Shown piece by piece: positions 1-7,232 of a stretch of 64,000 bases of DNA. Numbering within the stretch: the stretch's first letter is position 1; the number at the start of each line of letters is the position of its first letter. The notes beneath the pieces are model-generated. The model was not told the origin of the DNA and made no database searches. It saw only the letters and a program-made list of their open reading frames with translations. The stretch comes from Paracoccus albus (GTDB taxonomy: Bacteria > Pseudomonadota > Alphaproteobacteria > Rhodobacterales > Rhodobacteraceae), in contig NZ_CP115775.1 of the NCBI RefSeq assembly GCF_027913035.1, forward strand, positions 310,001 through 374,000, read 5' to 3'. The translations under genes and the position numbers were made by a program.

Positions 1-105
1 TGTTCAAAGCGCTGCGCGGATGTGGATCTGGCCCATTGGTTGCGGGGGGACTACGTCATTCCAGGAGACAAGGCCCACCCGACATCGTCAGAAAACGATG
101 AATGA
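1..105 (+). CDS. yacG: YacG zinc-binding protein, 3' end only
   Basis: The window opens inside a reading frame that stays open for 34 codons and stops with TGA at 103-105. The peptide begins CSKRCADVDLAHWL and continues to YVIPGD, which matches the C-terminal half of YacG, a small zinc protein that inhibits DNA gyrase. The two cysteines at the edge would be the second pair of its four-cysteine zinc site; the first pair lies outside the window. After YVIPGD comes a short polar tail ending in NDE. In many alphaproteobacteria yacG is followed by a tRNA-Phe gene, as here, which supports the call. Start and full length cannot be seen. Confidence 0.85.
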   Translation, partial: CSKRCADVDLAHWLRGDYVIPGDKAHPTSSENDE

Positions 106-112
106 CGTTTTC
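91..112 (+). terminator. Weak hairpin at the yacG stop codon
   Basis: A 7-bp perfect stem (91-97 with 106-112, GAAAACG against CGTTTTC) encloses an 8-base loop that contains the yacG stop. No T-tract follows. It may be a weak terminator or processing site between yacG and the tRNA; the function is inferred only from position. Confidence 0.3.
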
Positions 113-171
113 GCACTGGACAGCGCTGCGAGGCTTGCGTAAATACGCCCCACCTCAGCCAAGGCTGACGT

Positions 172-247
172 GCCCGGATAGCTCAGTTGGTAGAGCAGCG
201 GATTGAAAATCCGCGTGTCGGTGGTTCGAATCCGCCTCCGGGCACCA
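172..247 (+). tRNA. tRNA-Phe (GAA)
   Basis: This is a complete 76-base cloverleaf. The acceptor stem GCCCGGA pairs with TCCGGGC, the discriminator is A, and CCA is encoded (245-247). The anticodon stem is GCGGA (198-202) with TCCGC (210-214) around the loop TTGAAAA, giving anticodon GAA at 205-207. The T-arm has the usual GGTTCGAATCC core. It lies just after yacG. No copy of its 3' end was seen elsewhere nearby, so there is no sign of a tRNA-targeted integrative element. Confidence 0.97.
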
Positions 248-510
248 TTTAACCACAAACATCAGCAAATTCAGATGGTTGCGGGACTTCTGTTTGTCTG
301 ATTCTCTTTCCGTCAACCTTTTGGTCCGAGTGTGTGTCGCTAATGCGATCTGCCTTCGATGACCGATAAAACCAGCGGAGTGTGTCGTGGTGCCACCGCT
401 GTTGGACACGACGATGCTGTGGGGTTCTCGGCGGAGCAGGTGCCGGTACAGCGCCGCCCGGATTCTGCGCGACCTGTCTCGTCATCACGTGGTTATGCAT
501 CCTGACCCTT
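248..510. other. Intergenic flank left of the IS110 element
   Basis: No convincing gene is seen here. Several frames are open for about 60-80 codons, but none has a good ribosome-binding site or a recognisable product. The last nine bases (502-510, CTGACCCTT) are the predicted left half of the IS110 target and recur inside the element at 585-593. Confidence 0.6.
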
Positions 511-530
511 CTGTATCGTAGATCTGCTAG

Positions 531-694
531 CGTGACCCCGTCACGTGTCCCGGCCAGGACCCGTGACGGGGTGGTGCGCGACGTCTGACCCTTGTGGCAT
601 GGCCACGCTTCTTAGCCTGTCGGCACCGCCTCTCCTTCATTGTCTCGAACAGTTGCCAGCGGCCCTCGTGGGACCGCGTATCAGAAGGAGGAGA
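531..694 (+). ncRNA. Predicted IS110 bridge RNA
   Basis: Hand folding gives three consecutive modules. (1) A 5' hairpin, 535-545 with 562-572 plus 547-550 with 557-560, has one mismatch and loop CGGCCA. (2) A target-type module has stem 573-577/623-627 and 579-582/619-622 with G578 bulged, an open internal loop (583-593 and 607-618), and a capping hairpin 594-598/602-606. (3) A donor-type module has basal stem 632-638/684-690, an internal loop, and a capping hairpin 659-665/670-677 with bulged A673. This is the order known for IS621 bridge RNA. The loop segment 585-593 equals the left target flank (502-510), and 649-656 equals the element's right end (1662-1669). The 3' part overlaps the recombinase ribosome-binding site. 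The 5' and 3' ends are estimates; expression is not shown. Confidence 0.72.
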
Positions 695-696
695 GC

Positions 697-1656
697 ATGG
701 AGAAGGTAACACACGGTCGGATCATCGGGATAGATGTGAGCCGAGACTGGCTCGATATTCACTGCCTTCCGGACGGTCAGCGTCATCGCATCCCCAATAC
801 CGATAATGGCCATGTCGCGGTGTCCGATCTCGCTCACGACCAGAGAGCCGTCGTCTGTTTCGAAGCGACGGGTGGGCAGGAATGGCGGCTCTGGTCCTAT
901 CTTCAGGATGCAGGCGTCGAGGCCCGCCAAGTGCCGCCGGCCCAGGTCAAGGCCTTCGCGCGCAGCCTTGGAACCCGAGCAAAGACCGACAGGATCGATG
1001 CCGAACTCATAGCGCGCTTCTTGGTCTTCAGACCCGAGGCAGGACGAACACTTCCCGCCGAACATCTACGTCTTCTCAGGGCCTTGACCACCAGACGGGT
1101 ACAGGTGGTCGAGATGCGAAAGCGGCTTCTGGCGCAGATCCGGGCGCATCAGAAATCGGGAACGGCAGAGCTGTTCGAGGATATCGATGTGGAGTTGAAG
1201 GAGAGGTTGGATGTTGCGATCACCGAGTTGGAAAGCAGAATTTCAGAGCTTTTGGGGCGCTACAGGCATCTCGCGGACACCGCGCGGATCCTTCGTTCCG
1301 TTCCCGGCATCGGACCAGTCGCCAGCTCAACGCTGATCGCCGAACTTCCCGAACTCGGCGCTCTCACCGGCGAAGAAGCTGCGGCCCTGACCGGTTTGGC
1401 ACCAGTGGCGCAGGACAGCGGAACGTTGCGTGGCAAGCGCGCAATCGCCGGTGGTAGACGCGCCCTACGACATGTCATGTTCCAGGCAGCGCTGGTTGCC
1501 TCGCATCATAACCCGACACTCAAAGCGTTCGCTGATCGGCTCCGTAAAGCCGGGAAACCACACAAGGTCATCGTCACGGCCGTCGCGCGCAAGCTCGTCA
1601 TCATCGCCAATGCTCTGTGCAAAAGCCGACGGGAATGGGAGCACAGACACCCCTGA
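697..1656 (+). CDS. IS110-family DEDD recombinase (transposase)
   Basis: This 319-aa protein catalyses RNA-guided excision and insertion of its element. The N-terminal RuvC-like DEDD domain has D13 (GIDVS), E56 (CFEATGG), and D98 and D101 (KTDRIDA). A coiled helical linker spans about residues 130-190. The C-terminal Transposase_20 domain (about 200-290) contains the helix-hairpin-helix stretch VPGIGPV and the catalytic serine S241 in QDSGTLRG. All expected active-site residues are present, so the enzyme looks functional. The ATG at 697 is chosen because AAGGAGGAG lies at 685-693; an upstream in-frame start at 640 would read through the predicted bridge RNA. That same ribosome-binding site is paired in the predicted fold of the RNA, so translation and guide folding may compete. 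Confidence 0.95.
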   Translation: MEKVTHGRIIGIDVSRDWLDIHCLPDGQRHRIPNTDNGHVAVSDLAHDQRAVVCFEATGGQEWRLWSYLQDAGVEARQVPPAQVKAFARSLGTRAKTDRIDAELIARFLVFRPEAGRTLPAEHLRLLRALTTRRVQVVEMRKRLLAQIRAHQKSGTAELFEDIDVELKERLDVAITELESRISELLGRYRHLADTARILRSVPGIGPVASSTLIAELPELGALTGEEAAALTGLAPVAQDSGTLRGKRAIAGGRRALRHVMFQAALVASHHNPTLKAFADRLRKAGKPHKVIVTAVARKLVIIANALCKSRREWEHRHP

Positions 1657-1670
1657 AAGATACAGTTGCT

Positions 1671-2071
1671 AGGTAAGTGGCGAGTACTGGGCAAAAGCTG
1701 GATCCTTGAGCATGCCAAATTGCTTATCAAGAACAACCGCGGCAATCCGGTTCATGCGTCGCAAGGACGCCTTTGCCACCACAATTATTGGCTATGCCCG
1801 CTAGGTTTTCACCTGCCTCTGGTGCTGTCGAAGCGTCGATGAAATGTCGAATTTTAAAGGGAATGGTCTTTCGGGGATCATAAAATTTCAGATAATCCAT
1901 GGTCATAAATCTGCCCCGAGACGGTTTACATTCATGCTGCCATTGGGGCAGTTTAGCGATGTAGCCAAGGCAGGCCTGCTTCGCGGGCTCGAATGGGTGG
2001 GAGTGCGGATCTTTTGCGTCACCGCGTGATGCTGTTTGGTTCTGCTGCCCAAGAGAAAATCGAAAGGTCTC
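1671..2071. other. Intergenic region between the IS110 right flank and proV
   Basis: About 400 bases hold no convincing gene. The first bases (AGGTAAG) are the predicted right half of the IS target. The stretch around 1840-1920 is richer in A and T and probably contains the proVWX promoter, but I could not fix -35 and -10 boxes. One frame is open from 1672 to 1842 without a start or a recognisable product. Confidence 0.5.
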
Positions 2072-3277
2072 ATGTTGAACGCAGACGCTGCGCTATCGGT
2101 TGAACGATTATTCAAGGTGTTCGGAGAGCAACCTGAAAGGGCGATCGAACTTTACAATAATGGGTTGGACAAGGACGAGGTATTCGCAAAAACCGGCATG
2201 ACGATCGGCGTCTGCGACGCCAATTTTGAGGTTCGGGAGGGCGAAATTTTCGTCGTCATGGGGCTTTCCGGGTCTGGCAAGTCGACGTTGGTGCGTATGC
2301 TGAACCGGCTGATCGAACCGACTGCTGGCGCGATTGTGGTGAAAGGTCAGGACATTGCCAAAATGTCCGAGAAGGAACTGAATGACTTCCGCCGCAAGCA
2401 TATCTCTATGGTGTTTCAGTCGTTTGCTCTGATGCCTCACATGACGGTGCTGCAGAACGCCGCATTCGGTTTGGAACTGTCAGGTGTGCCGCTGGCAGAG
2501 CGTGAAAAGCGGGCACAGGCCGCACTGGAGCAGGTCGGGTTGGGGCAGCATCCGAAAAGTTATCCCAACGAATTGTCGGGCGGTATGCAGCAGCGCGTCG
2601 GGCTGGCGCGGGCACTGGCGAATGATCCTTCGATCCTTCTGATGGATGAGGCTTTTTCCGCCCTCGACCCGCTGATCAGAACCGAGATGCAGGATGAATT
2701 GCTGGAGTTGCAGGAAAAGGAAAAGCGCACCATCATCTTTATCTCTCATGACCTGGATGAGGCGATGCGGATCGGTGATCGGATCGCCATCATGGAGGCA
2801 GGGCGTGTCGTACAGGTGGGCCGGCCCGATGAAATTCTGAACAATCCGGCAGATGACTATGTACGCTCCTTCTTCCGCGGTGTGGACATCACCGGGGTGA
2901 TCTCCGTCGGCGATATCGCACAGAAAAAACAGGTGACTGTGCTTGATGGTGAGGGCAAGATCCACTCGGCGCGCGAACGTATTGCCGCTGCCGACCGCAA
3001 CTACGCCTATGTGGTCGATGGTGCGCAGAGGTTCCGGGGTATCGTCTCGGCCCGAAGTCTTGAGGCCGAAATGAAGACTGCGAATCCGAAAATATCGAAC
3101 GCATTCTTGCCGGATATTCCGACGCTTTCTTCCCGTGATGTGATCGGCGACGTGATCGGTGCGGTGAACTCAGCGCCCTGCGGTTTGCCGGTCGTTGACG
3201 AAAACGGCCGATATCGTGGCGTCGTGTCTCGGGCCGTCCTGCTCGGTGCTCTGGAGAGGGAGGGCGAAGATGGCTGA
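2072..3277 (+). CDS. proV: Glycine betaine/proline ABC transporter, ATP-binding protein
   Basis: The 401-aa ATPase energises compatible-solute import under osmotic stress. It has a long family-typical N-terminus (about 1-50, including [12 protein letters not shown]), Walker A GLSGSGKS at 64-71, signature LSGGMQQ, Walker B ending in [10 protein letters not shown], and a C-terminal pair of CBS motifs (from about residue 270) that in OpuA-type transporters sense ionic strength. The ATG at 2072 is preferred over the upstream TTG at 2036, because AAAGG precedes it at the right distance and ProV proteins start close to this point. Its 3' end overlaps proW by 8 bases (ATGGCTGA), which implies translational coupling. 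Confidence 0.93.
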   Translation: MLNADAALSVERLFKVFGEQPERAIELYNNGLDKDEVFAKTGMTIGVCDANFEVREGEIFVVMGLSGSGKSTLVRMLNRLIEPTAGAIVVKGQDIAKMSEKELNDFRRKHISMVFQSFALMPHMTVLQNAAFGLELSGVPLAEREKRAQAALEQVGLGQHPKSYPNELSGGMQQRVGLARALANDPSILLMDEAFSALDPLIRTEMQDELLELQEKEKRTIIFISHDLDEAMRIGDRIAIMEAGRVVQVGRPDEILNNPADDYVRSFFRGVDITGVISVGDIAQKKQVTVLDGEGKIHSARERIAAADRNYAYVVDGAQRFRGIVSARSLEAEMKTANPKISNAFLPDIPTLSSRDVIGDVIGAVNSAPCGLPVVDENGRYRGVVSRAVLLGALEREGEDG

Positions 3278-4496
3278 TCATCTTTCCGAAGAAGGCATAG
3301 TGCTGGCACAAGCCGATACGGCTGGGGACGCTGCCGATCCTTGGGCGCAGGGCGGTGCAAGCTCGGAAGCAGCACCCGGAGAGGCCCCGGTTGGTGCAAG
3401 TGCTGGCGGCGAAGCTGAAACCGGCGCTCAGGAAGCCGCCGGGGCCGATGCAGACAATCCTTGGGGTACAGGTTCCACCGATGCAGCCGAAACGACGACG
3501 CCGGACTGGCTGTCTGGTGGCGGCGGCGCGCAGGAACGGAGCTTTGATTTTCTGAACCCCTTCGATCAGGCTGTCATCCCGATCGAGTCCTGGGTTGAGG
3601 ATGCATTGGACTTCGTCGTTTCGAACTTCAGGCCGGTCTTTCAGGCGATTCGCTGGCCGGTGGATGGCGTATTGACGGCCATCGAATCGGCACTTCTTGG
3701 CGTGCCCTCGCTGATCATGGTCGCTTTGATCGGGCTGCTTGCGTGGCAGGCGGCGGGCCCAAGGCTGGGAATTGGTGCACTGGTCTCCTTCGTTTTCATC
3801 GGCCTTATCGGCGCGTGGGATGAGGCGATGGTGACGCTTGCGCTTGTGTTCACCTCGGTCTTTTTCTGTATTCTCATAGGTCTTCCGGTCGGGATCTGGC
3901 TGGCGCGAAATGACCGTGCGGCAAAGATCATGCGTCCGATCCTCGATGCGATGCAGACAACGCCGGCCTTCGTTTATCTGGTGCCTATCGTGATGCTGTT
4001 CGGGATCGGGAATGTTCCGGGCGTCGTTGTCACGATTATCTTCGCCCTGCCGCCACTGATCCGTCTGACAAACCTGGGCATCCGGCAAGTGCCCGCTGAT
4101 CTGATCGAGGCCGCCAAAAGCTTCGGCGCATCTGATCGCCAATTGTTGCGCAAGGTGCAGCTTCCGGTTGCCATGCCGACGATCATGGCAGGGGTTAACC
4201 AGACCCTGATGCTTGCATTGTCGATGGTGGTTATCGCCTCGATGATCGCGGTAGGCGGTCTGGGGCAGATGGTTCTGCGCGGTATCGGCAGGTTGGATAT
4301 GGGACTGGCAACTGTCGGAGGTCTGGGCATTGTACTGCTTGCCATCATCATCGACCGCATGACGCAGTCGATGGGCGTATCCAAGCGGGATCGCGGAAAT
4401 GTCGCATGGAATGAACGTGGCCCGGTCGGCCATGTCCGCAGGCTGTTGGGCCGTCGAGACGAGGGGCGGTCAGAACGGGCCAATCCGGCGGAGTAA
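3270..4496 (+). CDS. proW: Glycine betaine/proline ABC transporter, permease
   Basis: The 408-aa inner-membrane permease partners ProV and ProX. The first 90 or so residues are a soluble Ala/Gly/Glu-rich extension with two similar DPW/NPW stretches, followed by an amphipathic part and then several membrane segments from about residue 140. The BPD_transp_1 core has the EAA-type loop ([21 protein letters not shown]) around residue 290. E. coli ProW also has a long N-terminal extension, though this one is richer in alanine and acidic residues. The ATG at 3270 follows GAGAGGGAGGG and overlaps proV. Confidence 0.92.
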   Translation: MADHLSEEGIVLAQADTAGDAADPWAQGGASSEAAPGEAPVGASAGGEAETGAQEAAGADADNPWGTGSTDAAETTTPDWLSGGGGAQERSFDFLNPFDQAVIPIESWVEDALDFVVSNFRPVFQAIRWPVDGVLTAIESALLGVPSLIMVALIGLLAWQAAGPRLGIGALVSFVFIGLIGAWDEAMVTLALVFTSVFFCILIGLPVGIWLARNDRAAKIMRPILDAMQTTPAFVYLVPIVMLFGIGNVPGVVVTIIFALPPLIRLTNLGIRQVPADLIEAAKSFGASDRQLLRKVQLPVAMPTIMAGVNQTLMLALSMVVIASMIAVGGLGQMVLRGIGRLDMGLATVGGLGIVLLAIIIDRMTQSMGVSKRDRGNVAWNERGPVGHVRRLLGRRDEGRSERANPAE

Positions 4497-4576
4497 ATTT
4501 CACTCTCGAACCCACGCACGGCGCAAACAGCCGTCAAAGAAATCGAACCCGAAGAGCTTCAACGGAGGAAGTAGAC

Positions 4577-5593
4577 ATGCTCAATAAAATGACACGCAGC
4601 AGCATCGCGGCACTGACAGCGGCGGGAATCGGCCTGTGCTCGGCCAGTGCAGCGCTTGCGCAGGACATGCCCGGTGAAGGCGTGACTGTCACCCCGCTGA
4701 AATCCTCGATTGCCGAGGAGACGTTCCAGACGCTTCTGGTGATGAAGGCATTGGAAGAACTGGGCTATGAGGTCGAGGATATCCGCGAACTCGAATACGC
4801 GGCGGCCCATGTTGCCATTGCGAATGGCGACGGCACATTCCTTGCCGATCACTGGAACCCGCTTCACGTCGACTTCTTCAACGAAGCAGGCGGGGATGAG
4901 AAAATCTACCGTGAAGGCGTTTATTCGCCGGGTGCAATCCAAGGATACCTGATCGACAAGGCGACCGCCGATGAACACGGCATCACCAACATCGAACAGA
5001 TGAAAGACCCGGAAATTGCCGCGCTGTTCGACAACAACGATGACGGAAAGGCCGATCTGACCGGCTGTACGCCGGGTTGGGGTTGCGAACAGGTGATCGA
5101 GCATCAGCTGGATGCGTTCGAGCTGCGCGATACCGTGACGCATAATCAGGGCTCTTATTCGGCGATCATTGCTGACACGATCACCCGTTTCCAGAACGAT
5201 GAGCCGATCTTCTACTATACCTGGACGCCTTACTGGGTGTCCGGCGTGCTGGTGCCGGGCGAAGATGTCGTCTGGCTGGAAGTCCCGTTCTCATCCCTTC
5301 CCGGCGAGAGGTCCGAGGTTGATACGACGCTGCCGAACGGTAAGAACTACGGTTTCCAGGCCAATACGCAGCATATCGTCGCCAATAAAGAGTTCACGGA
5401 TGAAAATCCGGCGGCGGCGAAGCTGTTTGAAATCATGGAAGTGTCTTCGAACGACATCAGCGCACAGAACCTGCTGATGCAGGATGGCGAAGATTCCGAG
5501 GAAGATATCGAACGCCATGCGACTGGCTGGATCGAGGCCAACCGCGAAACCTTCGACGGCTGGCTGGAGGAGGCCCGCGCCGCTGCCGAGTAA
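4577..5593 (+). CDS. proX: Glycine betaine/proline ABC transporter, periplasmic binding protein
   Basis: The 338-aa protein begins with a signal peptide (about 1-28, ending ASAALAQ) and is therefore exported to the periplasm. The OpuAC-type ligand-binding fold follows. Tryptophans in DHWNP, TPGWGCE and YTWTPYW are the probable aromatic cage for the quaternary ammonium group. Two cysteines flank TPGWG and may form a disulfide. AACGGAGGAAG just upstream of the ATG is a strong ribosome-binding site, which fits the high expression needed for a binding protein. It is the last gene of proVWX, and a clear terminator follows. The specific ligand (betaine, proline betaine or another) cannot be read from sequence. 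Confidence 0.92.
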   Translation: MLNKMTRSSIAALTAAGIGLCSASAALAQDMPGEGVTVTPLKSSIAEETFQTLLVMKALEELGYEVEDIRELEYAAAHVAIANGDGTFLADHWNPLHVDFFNEAGGDEKIYREGVYSPGAIQGYLIDKATADEHGITNIEQMKDPEIAALFDNNDDGKADLTGCTPGWGCEQVIEHQLDAFELRDTVTHNQGSYSAIIADTITRFQNDEPIFYYTWTPYWVSGVLVPGEDVVWLEVPFSSLPGERSEVDTTLPNGKNYGFQANTQHIVANKEFTDENPAAAKLFEIMEVSSNDISAQNLLMQDGEDSEEDIERHATGWIEANRETFDGWLEEARAAAE

Positions 5594-5631
5594 GTCGGCG
5601 TCGCCAGTCTTGGCGCAGCAATATGAAATTT

Positions 5632-5657
5632 ATCCCGGCCATACGGCCGGGATTTTT
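5632..5657 (+). terminator. Rho-independent terminator of proVWX
   Basis: A perfect 9-bp stem ATCCCGGCC (5632-5640) with GGCCGGGAT (5645-5653), a 4-base loop and a following T-run form a standard intrinsic terminator 38 bases after the proX stop. Confidence 0.92.
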
Positions 5658-6041
5658 CGTGGCGATCGGCATTGACCGATTCTACTGTAGCGCCGCAGAG
5701 AAGCGTCAGGTTGTTCGGCAGTCACGCCCTGGATTGAGAAGGCGAAGCATTTTTTTGCGACAGCCCACATGATGCGATGGCTTTGTCGAGGGACTTTGCG
5801 GTTCCTTCGGCTCAAACGCATGTTCCGGCCGGCGGGGAACAATATAAATAGAAACAGTGTGTTATGACCGGCATGAATAACTAAGCGCTGAACACTGTTC
5901 GGTTCCTGCTGAGAATGATCGGCCAGGCTTTGACAGAGCCGAAGAATTTTCGAACATTTACCGGTCGCAAACGCGGCTGATCTGTAGCGGGTACTTTACC
6001 AATATGCTTGTTGTTTCCGAGCGATAGCGTATCATTCAGCC
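5658..6041. other. Intergenic region before the TerB-like gene
   Basis: About 380 bases hold no recognisable gene, repeat or RNA. The composition is somewhat richer in A and T than its neighbours, and it presumably contains the promoter of the downstream gene. Confidence 0.5.
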
Positions 6042-6503
6042 ATGTTTCGTAACCTCATGTCACGCCTGTTCGATCAGGATGAGAAAAGTGCTCCGCTGCA
6101 AGAACAGGACGCGGAAGTCGCGATTGCGGCCCTGCTTGTGCGGGTTGCCCGCGCGGATGACCGCTATACGGCGCAGGAAGCGGCGCGGATCGACCATATT
6201 CTGGCAAGACGGCGTGGGCTGGATGACAATGAGGCGGCAGAGCGTCGTGCAGCCGCCGAAATGATCGAGGGGGAGGCACCAGATACGGTACGCTTCACAC
6301 GGCAGATCAAGGACCGCATCGCTCTGGATGACCGGACGGGTGTGTTGGCGGCCCTGTGGGAAGTCACCTATATCGACGGAAAGCGCTCGCCAGATGAGGA
6401 ATCGCTGGTCCGGCTTGTTGCCGGGCTATTGGGCATCAGTGACCGCGATTCTGCCCTGATCCGACAACGCGTTCTTGCCGATCTTGGCGTAAGCGAAAGC
6501 TGA
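6042..6503 (+). CDS. TerB-family (tellurite resistance-like) protein
   Basis: The 153-aa soluble, mostly helical protein matches the TerB/DjlA N-terminal fold: two repeats of the type ALLVRVARADDRYTAQE and ALWEVTYIDGKRSPDEE, each with an acidic loop that in TerB binds a metal ion. The length is normal for single-domain TerB proteins of Rhodobacteraceae. Such stand-alone proteins are common and their role is unknown; the tellurite label comes from the family name and does not show resistance. It converges on the response-regulator gene 9 bases downstream. No clear ribosome-binding site is seen upstream; the start is the first ATG that gives the family N-terminus. Confidence 0.75.
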   Translation: MFRNLMSRLFDQDEKSAPLQEQDAEVAIAALLVRVARADDRYTAQEAARIDHILARRRGLDDNEAAERRAAAEMIEGEAPDTVRFTRQIKDRIALDDRTGVLAALWEVTYIDGKRSPDEESLVRLVAGLLGISDRDSALIRQRVLADLGVSES

Positions 6504-6512
6504 CGCGACCTT

Positions 6513-7232
6513 TCAAGACCAGCTTACTTCGGCCAAGAAGATGTATCCTGCGCCATAGATCGTCTTGATGAGTTGCGGGTTCTTGGGGTCTTCGCCAAGC
6601 TTGCTGCGCAGCCGCGAGATACGGACATCTATGGCGCGATCGAAGCTGTCGCCACCAGCCGAACCAAGCGATTCCTGCATTTGCGCACGAGAGATCAGGC
6701 GGCGAGCACTTTCAAAGAAGATGCGCAGGATCTCTGCTTCGGCATGGCTCATCGGCGTTTCGCTGCCTTCGGGCGAGGTCAGAAGGTAGCGGTCGAAATC
6801 TGCGGTCCAGCCGGCGAACCTTGCACGACTGCGCTGATCCGTAGCCGTCTTGCCAGTGGGACGGCGCAGTCGCGCGCGCAGCCTCGCCAGAAGCTCTGCC
6901 GGCTCGAATGGCTTGATGATGTAGTCATCCGCGCCCAGTTCCAGCCCAATGACACGGTCCTGCACTTGCGCGCGCCCGGATACAATGATGATAGCCGCGC
7001 CCGACTGCATCGCCAGCCGGTGGACCAGTGCCAGGCCGTCGCGGTCCGGCAATCCAAGATCGACCAGACATGCATCCGGGGTGATATGACGAAGCGCTGC
7101 CTCAAATTCTGTCGCGCGGGCAAAGCCCATGATGCGGAACCCTGCCGCCTCCAGTGCATCTGACATGATTCGCCTGATCTCCGGCTCGTCCTCAAGAATG
7201 GCGACGAGTTGCTTCTCGCTGTCTTCAGTCAT
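6513..7232 (-). CDS. OmpR/PhoB-family response regulator
   Basis: The 239-aa DNA-binding regulator has a receiver domain at 1-120 with acidic pocket E14/D15, phospho-acceptor D58 (LVDLGLP), S85 and K107 (YIIKPF). A winged-helix output domain follows (about 130-235), ending in the typical IKTIYGAGYIF. Its start overlaps the end of the histidine kinase gene by 8 bases, so the two are co-transcribed and coupled. No target genes can be assigned from sequence; the nearest other genes are the divergent acyl-CoA synthetase and transporter cluster. Confidence 0.9.
   Translation of the reverse strand: MTEDSEKQLVAILEDEPEIRRIMSDALEAAGFRIMGFARATEFEAALRHITPDACLVDLGLPDRDGLALVHRLAMQSGAAIIIVSGRAQVQDRVIGLELGADDYIIKPFEPAELLARLRARLRRPTGKTATDQRSRARFAGWTADFDRYLLTSPEGSETPMSHAEAEILRIFFESARRLISRAQMQESLGSAGGDSFDRAIDVRISRLRSKLGEDPKNPQLIKTIYGAGYIFLAEVSWS

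Larger units (their letters stand above)
511..1670 (+). mobile_element. IS110-family insertion sequence, predicted ends at CT cores
   Basis: The element carries one DEDD recombinase gene (697-1656) preceded by a structured non-coding left end of about 185 bases, the layout of the IS110 subgroup. The ends were placed with the bridge-RNA model. A CT dinucleotide at 511-512 follows the 9-mer CTGACCCTT, which is repeated in the predicted target loop. A second CT at 1669-1670 follows ACAGTTG, which is repeated in the predicted donor loop. The right end ACAGTTG-CT also resembles the IS621 right end. IS110 elements have no terminal inverted repeats, and none is seen here. Length would be about 1.16 kb, within the family range. 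It separates the tRNA-Phe region from proVWX. The exact ends are inferred; the recombinase is certain. Confidence 0.8.

Noticed and set aside
525..1672. TGCTAG shared near both ends of the IS (525-530 and 1667-1672) as a target duplication
   Set aside because: IS110 elements do not make such duplications, and the CT-core boundaries are supported by two longer matches.
172..2071. An integrative element inserted at tRNA-Phe
   Set aside because: No integrase and no repeat of the tRNA 3' end were seen. The only mobile gene is the IS110 recombinase, 255 bases or more from the tRNA.
2889..4433. A 514-codon minus-strand frame across proV-proW
   Set aside because: It is a shadow of two clearly functional genes. 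Its product is rich in Arg, His, Asp and Gln, as expected for antisense reading.
6042..6503. A tellurite-resistance operon
   Set aside because: Only a single TerB-like protein is present, without terC, terD, terZ or related genes.
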